NCBI GenBank assembly: GCA_963668655.2
Contig: CAXXPQ010000002.1
Location: 62,001 to 126,000, forward strand
Source: G963668655 sp963668655
Lineage (GTDB): Bacteria; Myxococcota_A; SURF-8
Length of the DNA: 64,000 bases
Direction: 5' to 3'
Shown here: positions 53,861-63,211 of the stretch, one piece after another
Numbering within the stretch: the first letter of the stretch is position 1
How the letters are laid out: each line of letters opens with the position of its first letter
Notes under the pieces: model-generated
The model's input: the letters and a program-made list of their open reading frames with translations, nothing else
Databases searched by the model: none
What the model was told of the DNA's origin: nothing
Program-made: the position numbers and the translations under genes

Positions 53861-56800
53861 TTAGAAGCTCCCTATTTTACTGGATAAGTCTAAAGCGATA
53901 TCGCTTTGCCTTCTAACCAACTCAGATAGCAGTTTCTTAAATGCATTAAATGTTTCAGCTTTTTCCTTGAGTTGGCCTGAATGGGTTGTCCAGATATGTC
54001 CTAATAGTCTAGCTAAAGCGGTTTCGGTTTCCTTGTCCGACAAGTTATACTTCTGTTTGCTGGATTCATAATAAGCCCGTTCTAACCACACTAATGCCTG
54101 AAGTATAATAGGTTCTGCTGCATCAGAGGTAAGCCAGTAAAGAAAGTTATAAGACCACCGATTTCGCTTTGGATTGAGCTTTACCCACTTTTCAAAAAGC
54201 TCAGAATTGCGCTGGACTGCATGTTGTAAGCTCGCCGTCCAAAATCTATGGTACATACTATCAATACCGAGTAGAGAGTCCCATAATTCATATCCAAGGA
54301 ACCGTTGTGTATCGAATTTATTAGCAAAACGCTCATTCAGAAACTCGAACATCTGATTTAGTATAGTGGAATATTGTTCCTGTACATTGCCTGTTCTCAA
54401 CACGTATTCGTGGTAATCGTTTAAAAAAGACTCTATCCAGTAATGGTATTGAAAAGGTAAATCTAGGACTTCTTTCCAGAGTAACTCAGGGTGCTCATCA
54501 TCTCGAAAAAATTGGATTATCATGGCGACGTTCTTCAATATCGACTCTTCAGCGGGATATGGCATGCCATGATTATCGTCGCCAGCTTCATACAATTCGA
54601 CATCCGTTTTCTTACGTAGGACAAAATCTAGAGTTTTTCGCCAAAATGGGACTTCTTCAGGAATCGGTTTAATTCGGGCTAGCGCTTGGAACAATGCCTC
54701 TCGCCAAAAGGTTATCCAGTCCTCTCTTTCTTTATCGTTTTTTGCTAAATCGAGAGAGCCCATCCAACTGTTTGCGTAAAGTACCAGCTCCATATCTAAG
54801 TTATATCCACCTATCGGCTTTATCAATTTATCTAATTTTTTAAATCGTCGCTTGTCGTCGCAATCTGACCATTTCTCAATGCTGGAAGGCAAAGTTCCAT
54901 CGGTGAAAAGATCTACTCGCTTTTCTATCCATTCTTGGACGTTTTTATTAAACTTCCGTTCACCATTCAAATCATTCTGAAATAATCCATGCCCACCTGC
55001 CATTTGAACTCGCTCGCTGACAAAAGCCCATTCAATCAATAGCCTGCGAAGTTGTAGAAAACGAACACCAAGCGTCTCTCTATACCCCGCGCATTTATCA
55101 AATAGCTTTTGCACGGCCTTGTAGTGAAAGGTAAAAACCATGCTCGATACAAGGAAACTGATCTCTACGTCATTAGGGTTCTCTGCCCATTCTACTGCGA
55201 GTATTTCCGCCACAAAACAATCCCATCCCCATTCAACAATGCTCTCTCGTGAATCAAATTCGTGCCTGGCAGGCGGATTATTGATTAACTGTCGCACCTG
55301 ATCTAAAGCCCATTCCTTTTTTTCTGCATTGGAATCGATCCATTCCTTGTGTTGACAAAACAATACGGCAAGACCGCCCATCAATGAGTTCTCCGCACAA
55401 TCTAAAGCCAGTTCTTCCATGGGTAGAGTTTCTTTTAACTCGGAAATTTTTTGAATAATCTTCCAAAATTCAGCCAGCTTATCCTTTTCGACTGTCTTTC
55501 TACCAGAAAGGATTTCATTGCAAATCATTGGAAAGGATATCAATAGCTCTCGATATTTAAGATCCCCAAGAAACGAGGCTTGCTCTTCTTGTTGCTTTGC
55601 TAGCTTTCTGTTTATATATATAGTGCATAGCTCTTCATGTTCTTGGGTTTCGTAGTTACTCAGATCGAAAGTTATCAATAATTGTTCAATAAACGACCGT
55701 TGATCTTTATCCTGACTTTCTGAAAGTTGCTTCCTCCATTTTTTACGAATTTCGGAATAATGCTTGTCGAGATCTGGGTTGGATATAAGCAAATTCTGAA
55801 TCAATATTCGTAGATCTTGTTTTCTATGGGGCATTGAATGGAATTTATCTGAGAGCTTTCGCAGCCATTCTGCCTTCCCTGCAAATCCGTTCTGGTGATG
55901 GCTCCTGCCCTGCACAAGTTCTATAAGATCCCATTTGAATATTTCAGCAGAACTCAGGATAGGCAATAGAGGTCCAAGGAACAAATTGGGATTCTTTTTG
56001 CCGACATCCACTAATACCTTTATTACGGCAACACTATTTACCTTTTCTAAAATAGTGTTGAGTTCTTCATTGATAGATTGGCCTTTCTCTAATTTGAGAT
56101 AGAAGTACTGCTCCAATGACATCAGTGCTATTTCTATAGGATGCGGCGGATTCGTTAACCCAGCCGACCATACATAAACTCTCTCGTCGCCCAAAAGAGA
56201 TTTATCTCTACCATCAATTGTAATCTCCGTAGAAGTCGGTACATGATAGTACTCTTCATTAATAGATACACTAAACGGATTGTACTCGTCTGAAGCGTTA
56301 CCCCCTCGCTCCTTTGACTCGCGCTTGATATATTCATTCCATCTTTCCGTTGTGAAGTCAACAAGTCTATTTATAATTTCAAAAGCTTTAGAAAAGTTCG
56401 TCATTAATAAATTTAGAAATGGCCCCTGGGTCCAAAACGGGGGAAACCAGCGCATTCGATCCACAATCTCGAATTCTTCACGCCTTATACTCCATCTGTC
56501 TTTTGCGTATTTATTTCTACGGCAAATGAGCAACGCTAAGACTATTTCACGAACCACCTCCGGCCTCGCTTCGAATAGGGAGAGCAGATCCTTTCCCGTC
56601 AGCGCCACCTTGCGGAATTCCTCATCAACTTCATCTCTAGGTCCGTCTGGCCAGGGGATAGGGTGAGGTTCATTGCGGTTAATTGATGAAAATAGAGATA
56701 TTGCCAGTGGAAGCGGGTTAACCTCGGAATCTGCTTCTTCTTCAGGAATATCTTTACTTTCAATAACTCTCCTGCCACTCGCCAATAGCGCAAGTTCAGC

Positions 56801-59236
56801 CACCTCATCAGGATATTCATACGCTGCAAGTAAGGCCAACCTGTAAAACAATCTACGAAATTTAGAATAAACATCAGAATACTCATGTCGGGCATTGTAT
56901 CCCTTATAAGCGAGTATCAGGCCTATTTTAGCGACTTCCTTTCTTAACAAGTATTTTCTGGGTGCGTGGTCAAGCCACATTTCACATAGTTTTCCCAATT
57001 CATCTGGGATGAGTTCAATAAACTCCTTTTGTCTTGCAATAACATGTTGCAGTAAAGGTATCCAATATGGCCAATTGGGATATCTAAAATGAGTTGTAGC
57101 TTCGTTGTAGGAGGATCCGTCCAATCCAGTTAAAGTAGAAAATAACAAGTCCGGCAAGGTGCCAAAAATGAAAAATCTCCGAAGCAAGCGTAATAATAAC
57201 TTACATGAGTCGTTCAGAAGTATGTCGTGAATGTTTTCAAGATGAGTATTTGCGTTTGGTGAAAAAAGGATTGACTCCAGAAATAAATCAAGAAAAACCT
57301 CTTCAGAGCTATGTTCGATAGCCAGAAGAATATCGGTCCACTTAGAGACACCTTGAGTTTCAAGCACATGGATGCCATATAATCTAAAAGCTCTGTGCCA
57401 AAAGGGGGATTCCATTTTAGGTTTTAGGAAGGGTATTAGTTTATCTGAATTAGCGATGATCAATCGTAGTCTGACCCAATCGCCAATCAAGTCGTGTTCA
57501 AATGCAACATGGTCATCAGACGTCGTTTTACAAATTCGATCCTTAATCAAGCTATGAAGAGGTTGAAGTTCAGAAACTTCAAAAACAGACATGGGAATCG
57601 ATGTGACTAATTCTTCCGATTGTTTTTCCGCAAGCAGTTGGACGAAACGCGATCTGACCGGCCCTTCGCTTCCCTTGTTAACCAATTCCTCCCAAAACCA
57701 TTCAGAGACATTCGATTCCCCTATTCGCTTAATCGAATCCCTATTGGGATCATCTGCAACTCTTGATGCGATCAAATCGAGTAGTTTTAAATTCTCTAAT
57801 ATCGGTTGAAGTTTCCGGTCAAAGCGGATTGGTTGAAGTTGAGGATATTTACCGAAAACATCATCCAGTTTCTTTAATGGTATTGGCTCACATTCATGAT
57901 CAACAGTCCGAACGGAAACCAAGGCGTTAACTTTCCTTAAGCCTTGGCGAATTCTAAGCATCTCAACGGTTTGGCAGGTAAAAACAACTTTCCATGGAGA
58001 GTTGTCACTAGCGAGGCCTAGTGCACTTGTCAACTTAGCCAATGTCTGGAAAGCCGTGTCTTGATATACACGATCAAGACCGTCAAGGACCAAGTATGCT
58101 TGACCGTCCGTTACCGACTGAACCAAATCAGAAAACGAGTGATCTAGATTCATACTCGACTCTAAATCATTGAAATCCTTTCTCTCAAAAGTCGTAGCGT
58201 CTAACCAAAGTATTTTTCGGCCTTGGTCAAGAAGTTTAGTAGCCATCTGTTTTGCCAACACGGACTTTCCAACGCCTGATCTACCGTGGAGAAATATGAC
58301 CGGAGATTCCGCTAATACATCCAGAACGTCTTGAACCTCCCTATTTCTGTCGACTGTGATGTCTCCAGCAATCGAGTTTCTGATTCGTTCCAACGCGTGG
58401 TTACTTTGTAGGAGTAGTTTTTTCCAGTCCTCTTCATGGTTGGGGCTCCCCTTAAGTTCAAACCTATTTCGTAATCTATCGATGAGAATGGTTCGGCTTA
58501 TGTATCCCGCTTTGGGGCGAAGATCCGATGAAATGTGAAGTAAAGATTCCCAAAGGCTCACGGCCTCCTTTATTTCTCCGTTCACGAGTATTTCGCGGCA
58601 AATCCTTACAATATCTTTTTCCCTTTCCGAAGAATCGCTTTCAAAATCAAATTCGAGAAATACACATCGTTTTAGTAGTGAGCCGATTCGAGTATCCGAG
58701 GATGGAAAACTCTGGACTAATTCTTCAGGACATTGAAAGCTAGTAAACAATTCTCGTTCGTTTTCATTGGCCCAGCCCTCCTCTTGGTACCTTTTAGCCA
58801 ACAAATCCGGATCGTTTGCTTTGGCCTTTGAAACAGCACCATTTAAGTTTGTTTTTATTTCATTAGGCAAGGGGGATGTTATAAGTCCAAGGAAATCCAA
58901 ATCTGGATTAAAAGCATCGGACTCAAAATGAAGGAATTGTTCCCATGAAGATTGCACAAAATCTTTTGGAGCTGAGACTATGGAAAACTGTTGATTACTC
59001 TTTATTGAAATAGCGTATCTATGTTGAGAATTATTGTCCGATATAGTCAGAAGCACATCATCCAAAAACCACCCGTCAGGACGAGTCTGAAAATCTATCC
59101 GCTCGATCAGGTTATCGTCGACATCAAAGGGGGGTAGGCTTGCCAGCATGTGTGCAAGAAACCAGGAGCAGACCTTGTCTTCAAAAGTAAAACCACCTCC
59201 TCCAGTTAATTTGGGTGGTGCGATCTTAGATGGCAT
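53861..59236 (-). CDS. Giant nuclease-STAND NTPase (Avs-like antiphage protein)
   Basis: A 1791-residue protein. The N-terminal 170 residues look like a PD-(D/E)XK domain (GGGGFTFEDKV, then DGWFLDDVLLTIS and YAISIKSNQQF, giving Asp...x-Lys). A P-loop NTPase follows with Walker A GRSGVGKS (318-325) and Walker B YLVLDGLDR (381-389). Residues about 600-1791 are long helical repeats without clear boundaries. This nuclease-STAND-repeat layout is that of Avs/AVAST sensors, which bind a phage protein and activate the nuclease. AAGGAGG lies before the ATG. Visibly AT-rich, so recently acquired. Confidence 0.7.
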   Translation of the reverse strand: MPSKIAPPKLTGGGGFTFEDKVCSWFLAHMLASLPPFDVDDNLIERIDFQTRPDGWFLDDVLLTISDNNSQHRYAISIKSNQQFSIVSAPKDFVQSSWEQFLHFESDAFNPDLDFLGLITSPLPNEIKTNLNGAVSKAKANDPDLLAKRYQEEGWANENERELFTSFQCPEELVQSFPSSDTRIGSLLKRCVFLEFDFESDSSEREKDIVRICREILVNGEIKEAVSLWESLLHISSDLRPKAGYISRTILIDRLRNRFELKGSPNHEEDWKKLLLQSNHALERIRNSIAGDITVDRNREVQDVLDVLAESPVIFLHGRSGVGKSVLAKQMATKLLDQGRKILWLDATTFERKDFNDLESSMNLDHSFSDLVQSVTDGQAYLVLDGLDRVYQDTAFQTLAKLTSALGLASDNSPWKVVFTCQTVEMLRIRQGLRKVNALVSVRTVDHECEPIPLKKLDDVFGKYPQLQPIRFDRKLQPILENLKLLDLIASRVADDPNRDSIKRIGESNVSEWFWEELVNKGSEGPVRSRFVQLLAEKQSEELVTSIPMSVFEVSELQPLHSLIKDRICKTTSDDHVAFEHDLIGDWVRLRLIIANSDKLIPFLKPKMESPFWHRAFRLYGIHVLETQGVSKWTDILLAIEHSSEEVFLDLFLESILFSPNANTHLENIHDILLNDSCKLLLRLLRRFFIFGTLPDLLFSTLTGLDGSSYNEATTHFRYPNWPYWIPLLQHVIARQKEFIELIPDELGKLCEMWLDHAPRKYLLRKEVAKIGLILAYKGYNARHEYSDVYSKFRRLFYRLALLAAYEYPDEVAELALLASGRRVIESKDIPEEEADSEVNPLPLAISLFSSINRNEPHPIPWPDGPRDEVDEEFRKVALTGKDLLSLFEARPEVVREIVLALLICRRNKYAKDRWSIRREEFEIVDRMRWFPPFWTQGPFLNLLMTNFSKAFEIINRLVDFTTERWNEYIKRESKERGGNASDEYNPFSVSINEEYYHVPTSTEITIDGRDKSLLGDERVYVWSAGLTNPPHPIEIALMSLEQYFYLKLEKGQSINEELNTILEKVNSVAVIKVLVDVGKKNPNLFLGPLLPILSSAEIFKWDLIELVQGRSHHQNGFAGKAEWLRKLSDKFHSMPHRKQDLRILIQNLLISNPDLDKHYSEIRKKWRKQLSESQDKDQRSFIEQLLITFDLSNYETQEHEELCTIYINRKLAKQQEEQASFLGDLKYRELLISFPMICNEILSGRKTVEKDKLAEFWKIIQKISELKETLPMEELALDCAENSLMGGLAVLFCQHKEWIDSNAEKKEWALDQVRQLINNPPARHEFDSRESIVEWGWDCFVAEILAVEWAENPNDVEISFLVSSMVFTFHYKAVQKLFDKCAGYRETLGVRFLQLRRLLIEWAFVSERVQMAGGHGLFQNDLNGERKFNKNVQEWIEKRVDLFTDGTLPSSIEKWSDCDDKRRFKKLDKLIKPIGGYNLDMELVLYANSWMGSLDLAKNDKEREDWITFWREALFQALARIKPIPEEVPFWRKTLDFVLRKKTDVELYEAGDDNHGMPYPAEESILKNVAMIIQFFRDDEHPELLWKEVLDLPFQYHYWIESFLNDYHEYVLRTGNVQEQYSTILNQMFEFLNERFANKFDTQRFLGYELWDSLLGIDSMYHRFWTASLQHAVQRNSELFEKWVKLNPKRNRWSYNFLYWLTSDAAEPIILQALVWLERAYYESSKQKYNLSDKETETALARLLGHIWTTHSGQLKEKAETFNAFKKLLSELVRRQSDIALDLSSKIGSF

Positions 59237-59387
59237 GAACGATCCTCCTTGTCAAAATCTTGGGCATATATTACAAATACAATTATCGTTCGTAGGAGCT
59301 TGAAGAGGAACACTCGTTGCGAAGTGATGGTATAGATTGAATTTAAGTAGGGTAGCCATCATGGACCAAATGCTTTCATAATATCCC

Positions 59388-61298
59388 CTATCCAATCACA
59401 TCCTCCAGCCTGTTCGCTCGCTTGAACGTGGCCGGGTTGTCGCCAATGGCCAATGCCTCAAAATGCTTTTCCCCGCATTTGATCTTGGCGGTTTCGGCGC
59501 TTCGGAGATCATCGAACCACAGGCTGCCCTTGGTTTCGACCACGAAATACAGTCTGTCCCGACCAACCTGTTCTACCAGGATGGCCCAGTCGGGATTGTA
59601 GCTACCCAACGGCGTCTGCACCTTGAACCAACCCGGCAGTTTGGCGTAAACCTTGACCGACGTGTTTTTCTCCAACTGGTCGGCAAAGGATTTTTCCGTA
59701 TCGGAGTCGTAGACGACGGATTCATAAACCGATTTCTCGGCGGTCAGCATGTTTCGCAGGTAGCCGGTCAATTCCTCGGATTCAAACAGTTCCTGGGCGT
59801 AGTAGTCGTCATCTCCGATGCGGCGGTAGCGGATACTATCCACAAGGGCCAGCCGTTTCGTGCGGTTTATGGCTTCGGCGGCGTACTCGATGAACTGCTG
59901 GGGGTTGCGGGTAAAGTCGTCCAACCGTTTGGACTCAGTCAGGATGCGGACCAGGCTTTTACGGGTGAGATGCGTCTTGTCCTGGAGATCGGTCAGCAGG
60001 TCGGGCAGCTCGATGTCTCCCTCGTCCAAAGCCACAAGGTCGGCTCCCGCGCGTTCCTTGGCGTCCACACCACCCTTGCCGATGGAAAGATCGGCGATCC
60101 TCCACTGCAAACGGGTTCGGGCGATAGGCGGGCAGTCCCGAACGGCTTTGATGCAATCCTCGACCAATCGGGCGTTGTCGAACTGCACCCGGTAGGTGGT
60201 CTTGTGCTTGATTCGATCCCACAGGGCTTTGAACTCCTCACTGTGAAGAACGGCCTGCCGGGTTCGGATGTCCGCATGGTCATCCGAGGCGAGGCGGCGC
60301 ACCAGCGCGGCGGTATTCGTGTTTTCCTCAACACAATTTTCCTGGAACTTATTGAACTCATCGCGGGTCTGGCGGTCGAGGTCTTTGCGATCCACGACGA
60401 AGAGGCACTTGTGGATGTCCGAGTTGAGCTTCAAGAGCGTCGAAGCCTTGAAGGAGGTGAGAGTCTTTCCCGATCCGGTCGTGTGCCAGATGTAGCCGTT
60501 GCCCCGGTTTTCGCGGATGCATTGGTCGATGGCCTTCACAGCATAATTCTGGTAGGGGCGCATCATAAGCATCTTCTGCTCGTTGGCTACCAGGACCATG
60601 TAACGGCTGATGGTCGTGGCGAGCGTACACTTGGGCAGAAAGGCCTCGGCGAAGTCATCGATATGAGTGATCTTGGTATTGTCTTCGGCTGCGTGCTGGT
60701 AAATGGGCAGGAAGTTTTCATCAGCGTCGAAGGCAAAATGGCGGTCGTTGTTATTAGCGAAGTAATAGGTCTCGGTCTTATTGGAGACGATGAAGAGCTG
60801 GACAAAGCAGAGCAACGTCTTGGTATAGCCGTTGCCCGGATCTTTTTTATAGTCGACGATCTGCTGCATGGCCCGTCGAGGACTGATGCCGAGCGTCTTC
60901 AATTCGATCTGGACGGCGGGGATGCCGTTGATCAACAGCATCACGTCGTATCGTTGGAAGCTGTTGTCGGTGTTGATGCGGAGTTGGTTGACGACCTCAA
61001 AAGTGTTTTTGCACCAGTCTTTGATGTTGACCAAGGTATAGTTCAACGGGGTGCCGTCGTCGCGTGTGAAGCTGTTACGCTCGCGCAGAATGCGGGCGGA
61101 GGCAAAAACATCGGGAGAGACGATTTCGTCAAGAAGACGCCGGAATTCGCCATCGGTGAGCGTAACGCGGTTCAGGGAATCGAAGTGCTTGCGAAAGTTT
61201 TCCTCAAGCTTTTCGCGGTCCCTGATATCATGACGGTAATCGTATTTCAGATCGATCAGCTTTTCGATCAGGAATTGTTCAATCTGCTGTTCATTCAT
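59388..61298 (-). CDS. Chimeric restriction subunit: HsdR N-terminus joined to type III Res C-terminus
   Basis: A 636-residue protein. Residues 1 to about 343 are HsdR-like: nuclease core Asp118 (RYDVML) and QIELKT (Glu132-x-Lys134), then helicase motif I TTGSGKT (273-279) and VVDRKDLDRQT. From about 345 the sequence becomes type III Res-like (EEFKALWDRIKHKTTYRV) and ends in a second nuclease core PDW (569-571) with VVETKGS (Glu588, Lys590). The DEAD and later helicase motifs are missing. No methylase or specificity gene is adjacent. The reading frame is intact. Function uncertain. Confidence 0.75.
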   Translation of the reverse strand: MNEQQIEQFLIEKLIDLKYDYRHDIRDREKLEENFRKHFDSLNRVTLTDGEFRRLLDEIVSPDVFASARILRERNSFTRDDGTPLNYTLVNIKDWCKNTFEVVNQLRINTDNSFQRYDVMLLINGIPAVQIELKTLGISPRRAMQQIVDYKKDPGNGYTKTLLCFVQLFIVSNKTETYYFANNNDRHFAFDADENFLPIYQHAAEDNTKITHIDDFAEAFLPKCTLATTISRYMVLVANEQKMLMMRPYQNYAVKAIDQCIRENRGNGYIWHTTGSGKTLTSFKASTLLKLNSDIHKCLFVVDRKDLDRQTRDEFNKFQENCVEENTNTAALVRRLASDDHADIRTRQAVLHSEEFKALWDRIKHKTTYRVQFDNARLVEDCIKAVRDCPPIARTRLQWRIADLSIGKGGVDAKERAGADLVALDEGDIELPDLLTDLQDKTHLTRKSLVRILTESKRLDDFTRNPQQFIEYAAEAINRTKRLALVDSIRYRRIGDDDYYAQELFESEELTGYLRNMLTAEKSVYESVVYDSDTEKSFADQLEKNTSVKVYAKLPGWFKVQTPLGSYNPDWAILVEQVGRDRLYFVVETKGSLWFDDLRSAETAKIKCGEKHFEALAIGDNPATFKRANRLEDVIG

Positions 61299-61545
61299 TG
61301 GTTATTCCACCATAACTCAACATGGTTCTCGGCTTGCAGCCTATGGGCATACGGTTCGCTTGTGTTTCTCGGTGTCTCCAGGATGCGACTCGGGGATTCA
61401 ACTCAGTTGAAAAAGATGCTGAACTGTCCCAAATCGTGAGTACATTCATAACACTTTGCTGATCTCTTGCCTAGAATTTTCTCGGCTTAACAGGATCGGA
61501 CGTGCTATTTTGTGGATGCTGATATCGTCAATGGAGCCTGAAGCC

Positions 61546-62577
61546 ATGGGTTTGCAAAAACGAAAAAAGACGGGCATTCTCAATTCCAATCTTCTGCGCG
61601 CCGCCTTCGAATTCGACCGTCTGCATCTATGGGAAATTCTCGATTTCGACGAGGCCGTCGCCTTCGTCGTACCCGGCGAGGAACACCCGGTCTTCGCCAC
61701 GGTGATGGGACAGGCTGGCGAAGAATTCGGCATGACGTTCACGGTCGGTCCTCACGCCGTCTGGAATCTGCGCCAGCTGCTTTATCCGCAGCACAGCGAG
61801 AAACGTGTCCGCGAAATGGTGTCGATCTGGGGGCTGACCTTGACGCGCCAGAAGGATCTGCCGCCGGAGTTGAAACGGGCCGTGAAATCATCGTCGGTCA
61901 AACGCCCCACCGGCGCGAAAGTCCCCTGGGTACTCGTCAAGGAAGCGGGCAAGCAGGCTCGAAACCCGACCAAACGGGAACAGGAGATTTTTCTGTATTG
62001 CATCTCTGGATTGATGAAGCATGTCAAATCGGAAGGCGATCCGCCACTGCCGCTTGAAGATGCGAAGCAGATATTGACGCTGACGCTTTCAGGCGAGCCG
62101 AAAGACCCGGAAATCCAGGCCACCGTTCGCGCGTATGCTATTGTCGCGCCGGATGATGCGAGTACGCCGACTCTTCTTCCGCCCGGTGCCGTTCGCCATG
62201 CACCGCGAATCGGCGGAACCTGGATTGTCGGCTTTCCCGTCGTTCCCGCAGCCATTGAAGATGATGATCGCGAAGTGCGACTATTGCTGGTTGTCGATGC
62301 GGTTTCCGGAATGGTTCTGCATGTGAATGCCATGCCCGGCGACCAGTTGGAAGGAGCCGTGGCCAGTTTCTTTGATCTGATTTCGGGAAATGGCAACTCT
62401 CCGATGGGAAAGACAATCAAGGGCTTGCCGGATGAAATCATCTTCGCCGACGAATCACTGCAGGAAGCACTCAGATCGTCATTCAAGGCTTTGGGAGTGT
62501 CCTTCCGTTTCGATGACGAGCATCCAAGTTGGACCGAGGCCGTGGAAGGGCTGGCGACTTTCATGAGCCGTCGCTGA
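61546..62577 (+). CDS. DUF6930/DUF7309-like hypothetical protein
   Basis: A 343-residue protein. The N-terminal part (LHLWEILDFDEAVAFVVPGEEHPVFATVMG, then GMTFTVGPHAVWNL) and the C-terminal part (TWIVGFPVVPAAIEDDDREVRLLLVVDAVSGMVLHVNAMPG) look like the DUF7309 and DUF6930 pair found in pRiA4b-ORF3-related proteins; the assignment is from memory. No catalytic motif seen. The ATG at 61546 has GGAG nine bases upstream. Function unknown. Confidence 0.5.
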   Translation: MGLQKRKKTGILNSNLLRAAFEFDRLHLWEILDFDEAVAFVVPGEEHPVFATVMGQAGEEFGMTFTVGPHAVWNLRQLLYPQHSEKRVREMVSIWGLTLTRQKDLPPELKRAVKSSSVKRPTGAKVPWVLVKEAGKQARNPTKREQEIFLYCISGLMKHVKSEGDPPLPLEDAKQILTLTLSGEPKDPEIQATVRAYAIVAPDDASTPTLLPPGAVRHAPRIGGTWIVGFPVVPAAIEDDDREVRLLLVVDAVSGMVLHVNAMPGDQLEGAVASFFDLISGNGNSPMGKTIKGLPDEIIFADESLQEALRSSFKALGVSFRFDDEHPSWTEAVEGLATFMSRR

Positions 62578-62591
62578 CCGGCAGGCTTTCG

Positions 62592-62835
62592 CTGTTAACC
62601 GCGCCAACATCGCGATGTGACTGCGGAAAACGAGACAGATGCGCAGTAGCGTTAAGGTGCGCCGTGAAGCCCATGTGGATGCCTGTGCAAACTCGTCACG
62701 ACTGCGAAAAACACCCTCGAAATCGCCAGTATATTCAATGTGTTCCGAGGCTGTTAACCGGGATGGCATTTCTGTTAACCAGAGAACGCCCTTGCTGTTA
62801 ACCAGCCGAGACTGTTCTTTACCCGTTCTCTGGTT
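62592..62835. repeat. CTGTTAACC repeats and a 12-bp inverted repeat
   Basis: CTGTTAACC occurs at 62592, 62751, 62772 and 62795, and a variant at 62983. AACCAGAGAACG (62777-62788) pairs perfectly with CGTTCTCTGGTT (62824-62835). The 634-base gap 62578-63211 contains no supported gene. Confidence 0.5.
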
Positions 62836-62995
62836 CTGAGAGGCAAGAAGCGGCCAGATGGGGATACCGGGACGAGATAGCAGGCGATCCGTCATCCGTT
62901 CTCAGAATTGAAGTCGCCGACCATGAAAACGGAAAAAGCATAAAAATCAAGCAGCTATGCAAGCCTGTGAGAACTCGCATAGCTGTTAAACAAAA

Positions 62996-63017
62996 AGCCC
63001 ACCAAAGTTGGTGGGCT
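62996..63017 (-). terminator. Intrinsic terminator of the right-edge gene
   Basis: AGCCCACCAA (62996-63005) and TTGGTGGGCT (63008-63017) form a 10-bp stem with a 2-base spacer; on the minus strand it is followed by TTTTTG. It lies about 195 bases after the secreted-protein gene. Confidence 0.75.
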
Positions 63018-63211
63018 AGATTGTTTGGCTCGGCAACACAGACCCTCTTACGAACTGTTTCTCAGAATCGCCTGGAAGTCAAGGGAAATACCCCTAAAGA
63101 ATCAAAGGCTTACAGGCGAGTTATCCTTAGCGGATGTCCTGACTCAAGTCGAACTTTAACGAACTAGCGCTTGATAGTGACCATTCCAATTTCCAATCAT
63201 CCCTGTTGATC

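Noticed and set aside
59388..61298. Complete type I restriction-modification system
   Set aside because: No hsdM or hsdS gene is adjacent in the window, and the helicase middle of HsdR is absent.
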